This document shows, piece by piece, positions 16,411-27,386 of a stretch of 64,000 bases of DNA (within the stretch, counting starts at the first letter, position 1; each line of letters opens with the position of its first letter). Source of the stretch: Nigerium sp. (GTDB taxonomy: Bacteria > Actinomycetota > Actinomycetes > Propionibacteriales > Propionibacteriaceae); assembly GCA_016711325.1 (NCBI GenBank), contig JADJTH010000011.1:1-64000 (forward strand), read 5' to 3'. A program made the position numbers and the translations under genes. Below the pieces are notes generated by a model. That model ran no database searches. It had not been told where the DNA came from and was given only the letters and a program-made list of their open reading frames with translations.

Positions 16411-16892
16411 ATGAAGATCGGCTACGCAGCGCCGCTGGCCACCCTCGAGACGATGCACCAGCCGTGCGACGCCGCAGCACGGGCGGGATTCGACTATTTC
16501 GAGGTGCCGCTGGCGCCGCTCGGTCTGCTGGAGGGCCGCGAGAAGGCGGCGCTCGACGTCCTGAGCGCGCTGTCGCTGCCGTGCCTGGCGGCCCAGTCGT
16601 TCCTGCCCCGCGGGCTGGTGCCGACCGGCCCCGAGATCGACGAGAACCGGGTCAAGACCTACCTCGGCAAGGCCGCGGAGCTGTGCCAGGCGCTCGGCAT
16701 CCCGGTCGCCGTCTTCGGCGCCGCGTGGTCGCGCAACGTGCCTGACGGGGCTCGTACGACTATCCCGTCATCGCCGGCCACCTCGCGGCGATCGGCTACG
16801 ACGAGACCGTCTCGGTCGAGGTCATGCACCACCTGACGGACGCCGAACTCGCCGAGACCGCGGCGTTCCTGCGGAGCGTCTGGCCGTCCTGA
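16411..16892 (+). pseudogene. xylose-isomerase-like TIM-barrel protein, internally deleted and frameshifted
   Basis: The first frame gives 112 residues of a sugar isomerase/epimerase-like TIM barrel (MKIGYAAPLATLETMHQPCD ... VAVFGAAWSRNVPDG). At about 16750 the continuation jumps to another frame that reads SYDYPVIAGHLAAIGYDE and ends FLRSVWPS with a TGA at 16890-16892, a plausible barrel C-terminus. About 110 residues that should form the middle of a 270-residue protein are missing, so this is an internal deletion of roughly 330 nt that also shifts the frame. It was probably the last gene of the purine operon and may once have acted on a glyoxylate-derived compound such as hydroxypyruvate. 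Confidence 0.8.
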
Positions 16893-16901
16893 GGGTCGGC
16901 G

Positions 16902-17948
16902 TCAGCCCTTCGCGACCTCGGGGCCCCGCACGAAGATGACGAACTCGCCGCCGGGCATGATGTCCACCGTGCTGCACGCCAGTGCGTCGTCCCGCTCGGC
17001 GAACACCGGCGTGCCTCCGGGCACCGGGCCGAGCGCCTCGCGGGTGACACGATCGGCCTCCGCGGCCTGGACCCCGGCGAGCCTCTCGGCGTCCGCGAGA
17101 CCGAGGCAGCCCTCGCTGATGCCCGTCCGGAGTGCCTCGAACATCACGGCCGACTGGGCGTCGATGGCCGCGTACTTCGAGTCCTCCCCCCCGGGCAGCG
17201 GAAAGACCTCCGCCCCGGGCGGAAGTTCCGCCGGCTCGGTCGGCGTGCTCCGCAGCAGGATCACCTGCTGGGTCCCGTCGGTCATCGGGAAGAAGCAGCC
17301 GTCGGTGTCGTCGGCCACCGCGTCCACGGTCCATCCGGTCAGCCCGGTCTCCTTCAGCGCGAACTGCGCGAAGGCGCTCGCCTGCGCCGCGGTCATGCAC
17401 GCCGAGGGGCGGTCGACGAGATCGTCCAGCGCCCACTGCACGCGCTTGCGCTCCTGGGCCACGGCGTCCGGACGGGCGATCAGCTCAGCGCCCTCCGGAA
17501 CCTCGGACGCCGGTGTGACGAGGGTGTATCCGTGGTACCGGAACGCCACCGGGTCCTTGATCGCCGGCACGGCCGCCTTGGCGGCGTAGGTGGCGCAGTC
17601 GGCGATGGGGTCGGCGGTCAATCCGCTCCCGCCGAACGTCGGGTTGTTCTGGACGTCGATGCGGTCCGGATCGACGAAGGTCGTCATGCACGTGACGCCG
17701 TCGTTCGCGCCGCCGGCGAACATGGTCGAGTAGGTGGCGTACGCGATGCCGCCGCCGAACACCGTGGCGGCGGCCGCGACGGCGACGATGCGGCGTCCGC
17801 GCTTGGGGCGGGACTGCCGGGGCGTGGTTCCTGGGGTCATGGTGATGGCCTGTCTGAGCGTCTCGAGCGCCCGGTCGTCGACGGCGTCGAGGTCGTACCG
17901 GCGGGCCGGGTCGGCGAGCCTCAGGGCCGCCAGCGGATCGCGCTTCAT
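16902..17948 (-). CDS. membrane-anchored, Cys-rich extracytoplasmic protein partnered with an ECF sigma factor
   Basis: 348 residues. The N-terminal 50 residues are cytoplasmic and helical (ADPARRYDLDAVDDRALETLR), followed by one membrane helix (about 53-73) and a long outside domain with at least six Cys (CMTTF, DCATY, ACMTA, GCFFPM, GCLGL, ACSTVD) likely paired in disulfides. It overlaps the sigma-factor stop by 4 nt (ATGA), so the two are translationally coupled. The arrangement is that of an anti-sigma or signal-sensing partner, but no known anti-sigma domain was recognised. Confidence 0.75.
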   Translation of the reverse strand: MKRDPLAALRLADPARRYDLDAVDDRALETLRQAITMTPGTTPRQSRPKRGRRIVAVAAAATVFGGGIAYATYSTMFAGGANDGVTCMTTFVDPDRIDVQNNPTFGGSGLTADPIADCATYAAKAAVPAIKDPVAFRYHGYTLVTPASEVPEGAELIARPDAVAQERKRVQWALDDLVDRPSACMTAAQASAFAQFALKETGLTGWTVDAVADDTDGCFFPMTDGTQQVILLRSTPTEPAELPPGAEVFPLPGGEDSKYAAIDAQSAVMFEALRTGISEGCLGLADAERLAGVQAAEADRVTREALGPVPGGTPVFAERDDALACSTVDIMPGGEFVIFVRGPEVAKG

Positions 17949-18559
17949 GCTGTCTCCTCGTTGCCGAAGCCGGCTCGTGCCGGCTCACTCATCACATGTC
18001 CGGACACCGCCGGGCGTTTCACGGGTGCCGCGTCCCGGGCAGGTTCCGCATCCTCGGCCTCGATCCGCTCCATCGCGGCGGCCAGCCGCCGGCGCGCCCG
18101 GTGCAGCCGGACGCGGACGGTTCCGGGCGCGAGGTCGAGCACGACGGCGATCTGGGCGGGCGTCAGTTCCTCCCAGGCCAGCAGGCGCACGATCTCGGCG
18201 TCGCTCTCGCTGAGCAGCGTCAGCGCGCGGACGACCGTCGGCGTGCCCGGCGGCTCGGGCGCCGGTACGTAGGCCCGCCCCAGTTCGGCACCCAGCCGCC
18301 GTGCGAGGGCCGTCCGGCGCGCCTCGCTCCGGTGGGCGTTCCCGAGCACGCGGCGCGCCACCCCGAACAGCCACGGTCTGGCCCCCTCGCCCGGCGGCAC
18401 GTCGCCGAGCCGCCGCCAAGCGACCAGGAACGTGTCGGCGACCACGTCGGCCGCGTCCTGTGGGTCGCCGACCCGCCGCACCGCGTAGCTGAGCAGCGCG
18501 AGCCGGTGGGCGGCGAACAGGGCGTCGAAGCGTTCCTCGGGCGGCGGTGGTGGGTGCAC
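17945..18559 (-). CDS. ECF-type RNA polymerase sigma factor
   Basis: About 204 residues. Region 2 is visible as GDPQDAADVVADTFLVAWRR and GARPWLFGVARRVL, and region 4 as LTPAQIAVVLDLAPGTVRVR, the helix-turn-helix that reads the -35 element. A tail of about 35 residues follows. GTG 18559 is preferred: the longer frame from GTG 18616 would begin inside a strong inverted repeat (18612-18650) that looks like the terminator of the permease gene. It lies inside the purine cluster but no purine promoter here has an obvious ECF-type -35/-10, so its targets are unknown. Confidence 0.85.
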   Translation of the reverse strand: MHPPPPPEERFDALFAAHRLALLSYAVRRVGDPQDAADVVADTFLVAWRRLGDVPPGEGARPWLFGVARRVLGNAHRSEARRTALARRLGAELGRAYVPAPEPPGTPTVVRALTLLSESDAEIVRLLAWEELTPAQIAVVLDLAPGTVRVRLHRARRRLAAAMERIEAEDAEPARDAAPVKRPAVSGHVMSEPARAGFGNEETA

Positions 18560-18611
18560 GTCTTCATCATGTCCGGCACCGCCGGGGGCGTTACACCACG
18601 GCCGGACACAG

Positions 18612-18650
18612 TTCACCGGGTGGCCGCCCCCCTCGCGGTCACCCGGTGAA
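18612..18650 (-). terminator. terminator hairpin after the NCS2 permease gene
   Basis: TTCACCGGGTG ... CACCCGGTGAA, an 11-bp perfect outer stem extended by CCGC/GCGG inside, 31 nt past the permease stop. A second weaker hairpin (18653-18681) lies between them. No T-run. Confidence 0.6.
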
Positions 18651-18681
18651 GTGCCGATCCGGCGTCCAGCCCGGATCCGGC

Positions 18682-20205
18682 TCAGTGCACGGCGTCCGGA
18701 TCCTTGGCACGCGTGCCGTCGACCCGATCGTCCGGCTCGTAGGAATCGGGATCGAGCGTGCCGCCTCGCCGCAGCACCTCGACCTCGTCGCCCTGCACGC
18801 GTCGGGCCGGCGCAGCCGCGAAGCCGCTCGGATCGGTCGGCCGGCCCGGCAGCAGCGTGTTGAAGAAGAGGTTCAGCAGCACCGCCGTCACCGCGGCCGC
18901 GCTGATGCCGGAGTGGAAGATCGTGATGAACCAGGCGGGGAAAGCGTGCCAGAAGTCGGGCGAGACCACCGGGATCAGGCCGAACGCGATGGCCGCCGCC
19001 ACGATGACGATGTTGTTGTTGCCCTGGTAGTCGACCTTCGCGAGGGTCCGGACGCCGCTGGCCGCGACCGTGCCGAACAGCACGATGCCGGCACCGCCCA
19101 GCACCGGACCCGGGATGAGACTGAACACCGCGGCGGCCATCGGCGACAGACCGAGAACGACGAGGATCGCGCCTCCCGCGGCGACCGCGAACCGGCTCTT
19201 GATGCCGGTGAGGGCCACCAGCCCGACGTTCTGCGCGAAGGCCGACGCGGGAAAGGCGTTGAACACGGGAGCGATGGCCGTGGAGATCATGTCGGCGCGC
19301 AGCCCGTCGGAGACCCGCCGGGAGTCGACCTTCGAACCGATCACCTCACCGACGGCGAGCAGGTCGGCCGTCGTCTCCACCATGATGACGAGGATCACGA
19401 TGGTCATGGAGAGGATCGCGCCGAGTTCGAACACCGGCATGCCGAACGCGAACGGCTGCGGGAAGGCGACAAGCGACGACCGGGCGACGACCGACGCGTC
19501 GGCCACGCCGAGGATCAGGGCGACGATCGTCCCGACCGCCAGGCCGAGAAGCACCGCCAGGCGGGACAGGACCTGGATCTTGCTGAGCACGATGACGACC
19601 GCGAAGGTGAACAGCGCGAGCCCGATGTTGCCGAGCGAGGCGAAGTTCGGGTTGGCCACGGACTGGCCGTTGACGACGATGGTCTCGTTGCCGGTGATCC
19701 ACCGTGCGGCCACGGGCATCAGCGACAGGCCGATGATCGTGATGATCGACCCGGTCACCACCTCGGGGAAGAACCTGACGATTCGGCCGAAGAAGGGCGC
19801 GATCACCAGGCCGATCAGTCCCGCGGCGATGACGGCGCCGAAGACGTGCTGCAGGCCCTCCCCGCCCCGGTCGCCGATGATGGCGAGCATGGTGGACACA
19901 GCCGCGAACGAGGTGCCCTGGACGAGCGGCAGTTGCGCACCGAAGTACGGCACTCCCAGCGTCTGCAGCAGGGTGGCGGCACCGCTGACGAACAGTCCGC
20001 ACGCCACGAGAAGCGCCTTCTCGGCGGTGTCGAGGCCGGCGGCCCCGCCCACGATGAGCGGCACGGCGATGACGCCACCGAACATGGCGAGGATGTGCTG
20101 GACTCCGTAGCCGATCGTGCGGCCGGCACCGAGGTTCTCATCCTCGGGCCGGGGCGGCGCTCCGCCCGGTGCCGCCTCCGCGGTGGCAGGCATTGTCTGG
20201 GTCAT
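18682..20205 (-). CDS. NCS2/NAT-family purine permease (urate/xanthine type)
   Basis: 507 residues with about 12-14 hydrophobic segments. The N-terminal VQHILAMFGGVIAVPLIVG and the NAT signature AQNVGLVALTGIKSR (about residue 330) identify the nucleobase-ascorbate transporter family, proton-coupled importers of xanthine, urate or uracil. Position between urate-degrading genes argues for urate or xanthine. ATG 20205 has GGAGA 6 nt upstream. The tail after the last helix is about 50 residues and acidic. Confidence 0.9.
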   Translation of the reverse strand: MTQTMPATAEAAPGGAPPRPEDENLGAGRTIGYGVQHILAMFGGVIAVPLIVGGAAGLDTAEKALLVACGLFVSGAATLLQTLGVPYFGAQLPLVQGTSFAAVSTMLAIIGDRGGEGLQHVFGAVIAAGLIGLVIAPFFGRIVRFFPEVVTGSIITIIGLSLMPVAARWITGNETIVVNGQSVANPNFASLGNIGLALFTFAVVIVLSKIQVLSRLAVLLGLAVGTIVALILGVADASVVARSSLVAFPQPFAFGMPVFELGAILSMTIVILVIMVETTADLLAVGEVIGSKVDSRRVSDGLRADMISTAIAPVFNAFPASAFAQNVGLVALTGIKSRFAVAAGGAILVVLGLSPMAAAVFSLIPGPVLGGAGIVLFGTVAASGVRTLAKVDYQGNNNIVIVAAAIAFGLIPVVSPDFWHAFPAWFITIFHSGISAAAVTAVLLNLFFNTLLPGRPTDPSGFAAAPARRVQGDEVEVLRRGGTLDPDSYEPDDRVDGTRAKDPDAVH

Positions 20206-20245
20206 GATCGATCTCCGTTCGAGCGTCTGAATCGGGGTGATCGAC

Positions 20246-20277
20246 AACTTAAATGCCTCAGATACAGCGGGCGTTGC
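20246..20277 (-). promoter_or_regulatory. candidate permease promoter with purine-cluster spacing (weakest of five)
   Basis: Reading on the minus strand: GCAAC, 6 nt, TGTAT, 10 nt, TAAGTT. The distances equal those of the other purine promoters, but the proximal half-site is poorly conserved. Confidence 0.35.
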
Positions 20278-20325
20278 CGTGCTGTTGAATCCGCGTTTCA
20301 GCGTGCGCGAATTCACCTCGCGGGA

Positions 20326-20643
20326 TCAGCTTCCGCGGTATGTCGAATAGGCGAACGGGCTGAGAATCAGCGGCACGTGATAATGCGGAAGGGCCGCGAC
20401 CGTGAAGGTCACCGTCACCGAGGGATAGAAGGCGTCGATATCGCGCGAGGCGAAGTAGGCGCCGGTCGCGAAGACCAGTTCGTAGTCGCCCGCGGGCAGT
20501 ACGCCGGGCCCGAGCCCGAGGCGTCCGTCGGCGTCGGTGACACTGCTCCACGCCTGACCGGCCGCGCCCGTGAGGGTCACGCCGACGCCCGCGGCCGGCG
20601 TCCCCGAGCTCGCGTCCAGGACGTGGGTGGTGAGGTGGCTCAT
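20326..20643 (-). CDS. hiuH: 5-hydroxyisourate hydrolase (transthyretin-like)
   Basis: 105 residues, the usual size. HIU hydrolase hallmarks are the N-terminal LTTHVLDASSGTPA (His), the Arg in ADGRLGLG, the HYHVPLILSPFAYSTY segment and the C-terminal YRGS tetrapeptide. It hydrolyses 5-hydroxyisourate, the product of urate hydroxylase, to OHCU. Its ATG overlaps the uraD stop by 4 nt, so the two consecutive enzymes are coupled. Confidence 0.94.
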   Translation of the reverse strand: MSHLTTHVLDASSGTPAAGVGVTLTGAAGQAWSSVTDADGRLGLGPGVLPAGDYELVFATGAYFASRDIDAFYPSVTVTFTVAALPHYHVPLILSPFAYSTYRGS

Positions 20644-21161
20644 GCTGCTCCTTCCGTGGCGTCGTCGGAGCCAAGCTCGTGACGCAGCCGTACGACGGCG
20701 ATCTGCGTGAGTTGCTCGAGGGCCTCGCCGGCTTCGGACGCCGCGTCGTTGCCCAGCCTACGCCGGGCCTCCGCCAGCATCTCCGCTGGTGAACGACCTG
20801 TCGCACGGATCAGGAACACCCGGCCGAACCGCGCCTCGTAGGCGGCGTTCGCCTCGGCGATCGCCTCGGCGACCTCCGCCGGGGCGCCGCCCACCGCCGC
20901 CTGTTCACGGCGTGACGCCGCCGCGTCCGCCCCCGTCCCCGTGGGCTTCTGCCCAATCCGGGGGTGGTGGGCGAGGGCCGCGTCGAGGTCGGCCGCGTCC
21001 CAGGACGCCGCGGCCCGCGCTGCATATCGCGCCAGGGCGTCGACGTCGGGGTACGGACGCCCGGCGGCGACCGCGTCCGCCCACCAGGGGACGGCGGCCC
21101 AGACCCTCGCGGCGGCGCGGGCACGGGCAGCATCGGCAGCGTTGAACTCAGCGAGGTTCAT
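20640..21161 (-). CDS. uraD: 2-oxo-4-hydroxy-4-carboxy-5-ureidoimidazoline (OHCU) decarboxylase
   Basis: 173 residues. The OHCU decarboxylase motifs LAHHPRIGQKPTG (catalytic His), EQAAVGGAPAEVAEAIAEAN and YEARFGRVFLIRATGRS are present. It decarboxylates OHCU stereospecifically to S-allantoin. The start is fixed by a -10 TAACGT (21169-21174) 7 nt upstream with no Shine-Dalgarno, so the mRNA is probably leaderless. It forms a two-gene unit with hiuH and is divergent from allantoinase. Confidence 0.93.
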   Translation of the reverse strand: MNLAEFNAADAARARAAARVWAAVPWWADAVAAGRPYPDVDALARYAARAAASWDAADLDAALAHHPRIGQKPTGTGADAAASRREQAAVGGAPAEVAEAIAEANAAYEARFGRVFLIRATGRSPAEMLAEARRRLGNDAASEAGEALEQLTQIAVVRLRHELGSDDATEGAA

Positions 21162-21168
21162 TCGACCG

Positions 21169-21200
21169 ACGTTAGGCAACCTGCGTTTCCGGTAGGTAAC
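21169..21200 (-). promoter_or_regulatory. uraD-hiuH promoter, purine-cluster type
   Basis: On the minus strand: GTTAC, 6 nt, GAAAC, 10 nt, -10 TAACGT (21169-21174), then 7 nt to the ATG. The half-site spacing matches the formamidase-family operon promoter exactly, including an identical -10. Confidence 0.6.
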
Positions 21201-21239
21201 GGACGGGTTCCAGATGGGTGGCACCGACGATGACCCGTC

Positions 21240-21271
21240 GAAACATCGGCGAAATGGGCAGGCTTTAGCAT
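21240..21271 (+). promoter_or_regulatory. allantoinase promoter, purine-cluster type
   Basis: GAAAC (21240), 6 nt, GAAAT (21251), 10 nt, -10 TAGCAT (21266-21271). The extended match TCGAAACA-4 nt-CGAAA is shared with the promoter at 10972. Located 75-106 nt before the ATG. Confidence 0.6.
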
Positions 21272-21345
21272 GACTCGAAGCCCCGGCGCCGGCGTGGCGG
21301 GAGCCGCGAACGGCGACGCCGAGCCTCAGAGAAAGGAGGCAGGAA

Positions 21346-22737
21346 ATGACGACAGGCCGCCAATCGATCGTCGCGTCGCGCGCCTGGATCGACGGCGAGT
21401 TCCGCGCGGCGCGGATCGACGTCGCCGACGGCCTCATCAGCGCGATCACGCCGCGACGCGAGTGGGCGGCGGACCTTCGATCGGATCCCGACACGACCCC
21501 ACGAGGCGCGGCAGCGTCCGAAGTCGTCCGCATCCCGGGCGATGCGGTGCTGCTGCCCGGGCTCGTCGACACGCACGTGCATGTGAACGAGCCCGGGCGC
21601 ACCGAGTGGGAGGGATTTCGCTCAGCGACGCTTGCGGCCGCGGCCGGCGGCATCACCACCATCGTCGACATGCCCCTCAATTCGATTCCGCCCACCACCA
21701 CCGCCGAGGCGCTCCGCCTCAAGCGGCGCGCGGCCGAGGCGACGGCCTTCGTCGACGTCGGGTTCTGGGGCGGGGCCGTGCCCGCGAACCTGCGCTCGCT
21801 CGCCGAGCTCGACCGCGCGGGGGTGTACGGATTCAAGTGCTTCCTCTCCCCCTCGGGCGTCGAGGAATTCCCGCACCTCGACCACGGGCAGATGTTCCGC
21901 GCCATGACCGCGGTCGCGGCGCTGGGTTCACGCCTGATCGTCCACGCGGAGGACCCCGCCCTGCTGGGCGGCGACGGCCCGCTCGGGCCGAGGTACGCCG
22001 ACTTCCTGCGTTCGCGTCCGGCGGCCGGCGAGCACGCCGCCATCCGCGCGGTCGTGGACGGCGTGCGCCGCAGCGGCTGCCGCACCCACATCCTGCACCT
22101 CAGCGACGCGCGCGCCCTGCCTACGCTGCGCCAGGCCAAGGACGAGGGGTTGCCGATCACCGTGGAGACCTGCCCGCACTACCTCACGATCGTTGCCGAG
22201 GAGATCCCCGACGGCGCGAGCGAGTTCAAGTGCTGCCCGCCGATCCGCGAGGCCTCCAACAGGGATCTGCTGTGGGAGGGCGTCCTCGACGGCACGATCG
22301 ACGCGATCGTCAGCGATCACTCACCCAGCACGGTCGAACTCAAGCGCACCGGAGACGGCGACTTCGGGCTGGCCTGGGGTGGCATCTCGGGGCTGCAGCT
22401 CGGGCTGTCGGCGACCTGGACCGAGGCCCAGCGCCGCGGGATCCCGCTCGCGGCCCTCCTGCCCCTGTTCACCATCGGTCCGGCGGCGGTCGCCGGCATC
22501 GCGGACGCCGGGGCGATCGCCCCCGGCCGTCCTGCGCACCTGACCGTGTTCGCCCCCGATGACGTGCTGCGGGTCGACGCGACCGAACTGGAGCACCGCA
22601 ACCCGATCAGCGCCTACGACGGGCGAACGCTGCGGGGACGCGTCCGGCGCACCTGGCTGCACGGCGGGACCGTGTTCGACGCCCGGGCCGGTTGGGCCGG
22701 CCGGGCCGTGCCTACAGGACGCCTGCGCCGAGGTTGA
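21346..22737 (+). CDS. allB: allantoinase
   Basis: 463 residues, a cyclic amidohydrolase of the dihydroorotase superfamily. Metal-centre motifs: DTHVHVNEPGRTEWEGF, carboxylated Lys in GFKCFLSPSG, His in IVHAEDPA and HILHLSDA, Asp in VSDHSPST. It opens the ring of allantoin to give allantoate. ATG 21346 has AAAGGAGG 7 nt upstream. Its last 26 nt overlap the end of the urate hydroxylase gene on the other strand, so the two genes converge with overlapping coding ends. Confidence 0.94.
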   Translation: MTTGRQSIVASRAWIDGEFRAARIDVADGLISAITPRREWAADLRSDPDTTPRGAAASEVVRIPGDAVLLPGLVDTHVHVNEPGRTEWEGFRSATLAAAAGGITTIVDMPLNSIPPTTTAEALRLKRRAAEATAFVDVGFWGGAVPANLRSLAELDRAGVYGFKCFLSPSGVEEFPHLDHGQMFRAMTAVAALGSRLIVHAEDPALLGGDGPLGPRYADFLRSRPAAGEHAAIRAVVDGVRRSGCRTHILHLSDARALPTLRQAKDEGLPITVETCPHYLTIVAEEIPDGASEFKCCPPIREASNRDLLWEGVLDGTIDAIVSDHSPSTVELKRTGDGDFGLAWGGISGLQLGLSATWTEAQRRGIPLAALLPLFTIGPAAVAGIADAGAIAPGRPAHLTVFAPDDVLRVDATELEHRNPISAYDGRTLRGRVRRTWLHGGTVFDARAGWAGRAVPTGRLRRG

Positions 22738-23899
22738 CCGGACTGTCGACGATGTTGCCGATGATGCCCTTGAGGACGCCCGAGCCGTCGGTGCCCCACA
22801 GGCTGGCGTACCAGGCGTCCGTGGCCGCCTTGTCGTAGGCGTGGGTCTCCTCGCCGCGCTTGCGGGCGCGGAGCACCAGGTCGCCCGCCCGTTCGGCCCG
22901 GATCTTCTCGTAGCGCTGGAGCGTGTCTTCGACGCTGATGGTGTTGGTCGCGACGGCGATGGCGAGGGCGAACGAGTCCTCGAGCGCCGAGCAGGCGCCC
23001 TGACCGATGTCGGGTGACGTGTTGTGGGCGGCGTCGCCGAGGATGGCGACGCGTCCCTTGGCCCACGTCGAGAACGGCGTGATGTCCCAGATCTCGACCC
23101 GGTTGAGGGACATGTCCGGATCGATGGTCTCGATGAGCCGCTGGACGCCGGGCGCCCAGCCCGCGAACGCCTCCTCCAGCGGGGCCTTGCCCTCGGAGCG
23201 GTCATACGGCAGGCCGGCGGGCTGCACGACGTCGAACCAGAAGTAGAACCGGTCGCCGGCGACGGGCATCACGCATGCCCGCTTGCCGTCGGCCACGTAG
23301 CTCGTCCACTGGTCCTTGGGGCCGATGGTCTCGTCGACGGGGATCAGCCCGTTGAAGTTGGTGTAACCGGAGTACTCGCGGACGATCGGCCGGTCCCCCT
23401 CGGCGGTGACGTAGTCGCGGGTGATCGAGCGCGCGCCGTCGGCGCCGATGAGCATGTCGGCGGTGTCGGTCGTGCCGTCGGCGAAGGTGACGGTCACCGT
23501 CGCGCCGTCGTCGGCGATGGCCTCCATGCGCATGCCGAGGTGAATGCCGTCGGCGCCGAAGCGATCCATCAGCAGCGCCTGCAGGTCCGCGCGCGCCACG
23601 GGGTAGGGCTTCTGACCGGTCTTCTCGGTGACGGGCGCGAGCGAGAACTGGCACATCGTCTCGCCGCTGATGCCTTCGACGTAGGCCATGTCGTCCATCG
23701 AACCACCGAGCGCGGCCACCTCGTCGGCGAGCCCGAGCCAGTTGAGGACCTTCACGCCGTTCGACCACAGCGACAGTGCCGCACCGACCGGCTTGTTCTC
23801 GCGCATCTGGTCGTAGATGACGACGTCGTGGCCGAGCCGCTTCAGCGCAATGCCCGCGCTCGTCCCGCCGATGCCTGCACCGATGATGATGATCTTCAT
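22712..23899 (-). CDS. hpxO: FAD-dependent urate hydroxylase (HpxO type)
   Basis: 395 residues. The N-terminal FAD-binding GAGIGGTSAGIALKRLGHDV, the KPVGAALSLWSNGVKVL region, the GADGARS motif and the second FAD motif GRVAILGDAAHNTSPDIGQG match HpxO closely in order and spacing. HpxO oxidises urate to 5-hydroxyisourate with NADH and O2, replacing cofactor-free uricase. This is the first step of the pathway encoded here. No strong ribosome site; a -10-like TACCAT (23908-23913) lies 8 nt upstream, so it may be leaderless. Confidence 0.92.
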   Translation of the reverse strand: MKIIIIGAGIGGTSAGIALKRLGHDVVIYDQMRENKPVGAALSLWSNGVKVLNWLGLADEVAALGGSMDDMAYVEGISGETMCQFSLAPVTEKTGQKPYPVARADLQALLMDRFGADGIHLGMRMEAIADDGATVTVTFADGTTDTADMLIGADGARSITRDYVTAEGDRPIVREYSGYTNFNGLIPVDETIGPKDQWTSYVADGKRACVMPVAGDRFYFWFDVVQPAGLPYDRSEGKAPLEEAFAGWAPGVQRLIETIDPDMSLNRVEIWDITPFSTWAKGRVAILGDAAHNTSPDIGQGACSALEDSFALAIAVATNTISVEDTLQRYEKIRAERAGDLVLRARKRGEETHAYDKAATDAWYASLWGTDGSGVLKGIIGNIVDSPVNLGAGVL

Positions 23900-23907
23900 A
23901 CGACCGG

Positions 23908-23939
23908 ATGGTAGGAGGCACGTGTCACCGGAGGATTTC
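23908..23939 (-). promoter_or_regulatory. hpxO promoter, purine-cluster type
   Basis: On the minus strand: GAAAT, 6 nt, GTGAC, 10 nt, TACCAT, then 8 nt to the ATG. The same distances as the other purine promoters; the proximal half-site is less conserved. Confidence 0.5.
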
Positions 23940-24076
23940 CGCCGAATGACAACGTGTTACGCCCCGTGACAGGTGGGCCGGGCCGGCCTCGACCTGTGTT
24001 CGGTCGCCCCCGGCACCGTCACCTCGTATTCGGCGGCCATGTGGACGGGGCGACCCGCCGCGCCTACGCTCTGCCC

Positions 24077-24670
24077 ATGTCGTCTGGTCAAGGGAGCCGC
24101 GCCTCGTGCGGGCTGAACGAGCGGGCGGACGCCGGTCGCCTTCCGTCCTTCGACATCCCGACCCCCCAGGACGCGCCGGCCCGGTTCGACTTCGTGGTCG
24201 AACAGCAGGCTCGCACCTACGCGGGCATCGTGCGGCCGGACTTCGCCACCCTCCAGCGCGCGGGCCGGACCGAACGGGTCTCCGCGTTGGTGGAAGAGTT
24301 CGCCAACCCGGGCACCGCGCGCCGGCTGGTCGCGCGAGAGGGCGGCGCCATCGTCGCGGTGGCGTCGATCCAGGACGCTCCTGCCAGCTGGGAGCGCGAG
24401 TTGGGGCTCCTCCCCGCGCCGGCCGGCCGCTGCCTCGACCGTCTCTACCTGCACCCGGACCTCCACGGCCGGGGCCTGGGCTCGCGGCTGCTCGCCGCGG
24501 TCGACGACGGCCGCCCGCTCTACCTGTGGCTGATCGACGGCAACGCCGCCGCCCAGGCCTTCTACCGCCGCCGGGGCTTCGTCGACGAACATGCGACGTT
24601 CGGGGCCGATGCCAGCTGGGGCGACGTCTCGATGCACCGCATGGCCCGTCTCACGACCGCTTCTGGCTAG
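24077..24670 (+). CDS. GNAT-family N-acetyltransferase
   Basis: 197 residues. The acetyl-CoA binding motif is LDRLYLHPDLHGRGLGSRLL (motif A, about 120-139) and the C-terminal NAAAQAFYRRRGFVDE is typical motif B. It transfers an acetyl group from acetyl-CoA to an unknown amine. ATG 24077 is supported by a -10 TACGCT (24065-24070) 6 nt upstream, suggesting a leaderless transcript. Not obviously linked to its neighbours. Confidence 0.88.
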   Translation: MSSGQGSRASCGLNERADAGRLPSFDIPTPQDAPARFDFVVEQQARTYAGIVRPDFATLQRAGRTERVSALVEEFANPGTARRLVAREGGAIVAVASIQDAPASWERELGLLPAPAGRCLDRLYLHPDLHGRGLGSRLLAAVDDGRPLYLWLIDGNAAAQAFYRRRGFVDEHATFGADASWGDVSMHRMARLTTASG

Positions 24671-24723
24671 CGCGGATCACCGCACCACCCCATGCCGGTC
24701 CGCCATCGCCTCTCCGGCGTCAC

Positions 24724-24749
24724 GCGCGGCGCCGCACCGGGCGCCGCGC
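24724..24749. terminator. bidirectional hairpin between GNAT and clpB genes
   Basis: GCGCGGCGCC, loop GCACCG, GGCGCCGCGC: 10-bp perfect stem between two converging genes. Confidence 0.6.
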
Positions 24750-24762
24750 GCGCGGCCGAACG

Positions 24763-27336
<2,574 letters not shown>

Positions 27337-27365
27337 GAACGGTCCTTCCCTCGGTTCGAGACGAC

Positions 27366-27386
27366 GTTGATATCACTAGACTCAAC
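27366..27386 (-). promoter_or_regulatory. HAIR operator (HspR binding site) of clpB
   Basis: On the plus strand GTTGATA, 7 nt, ACTCAAC. It fits the HAIR consensus CTTGAGT-N7-ACTCAAG with the correct 7-nt spacer; one half-site is imperfect. Confidence 0.8.

Noticed and set aside
17945..18616. Longer ECF sigma factor start at GTG 18616
   Set aside because: It would place the start inside the strong inverted repeat 18612-18650 that looks like the permease terminator; GTG 18559 is a better fit.
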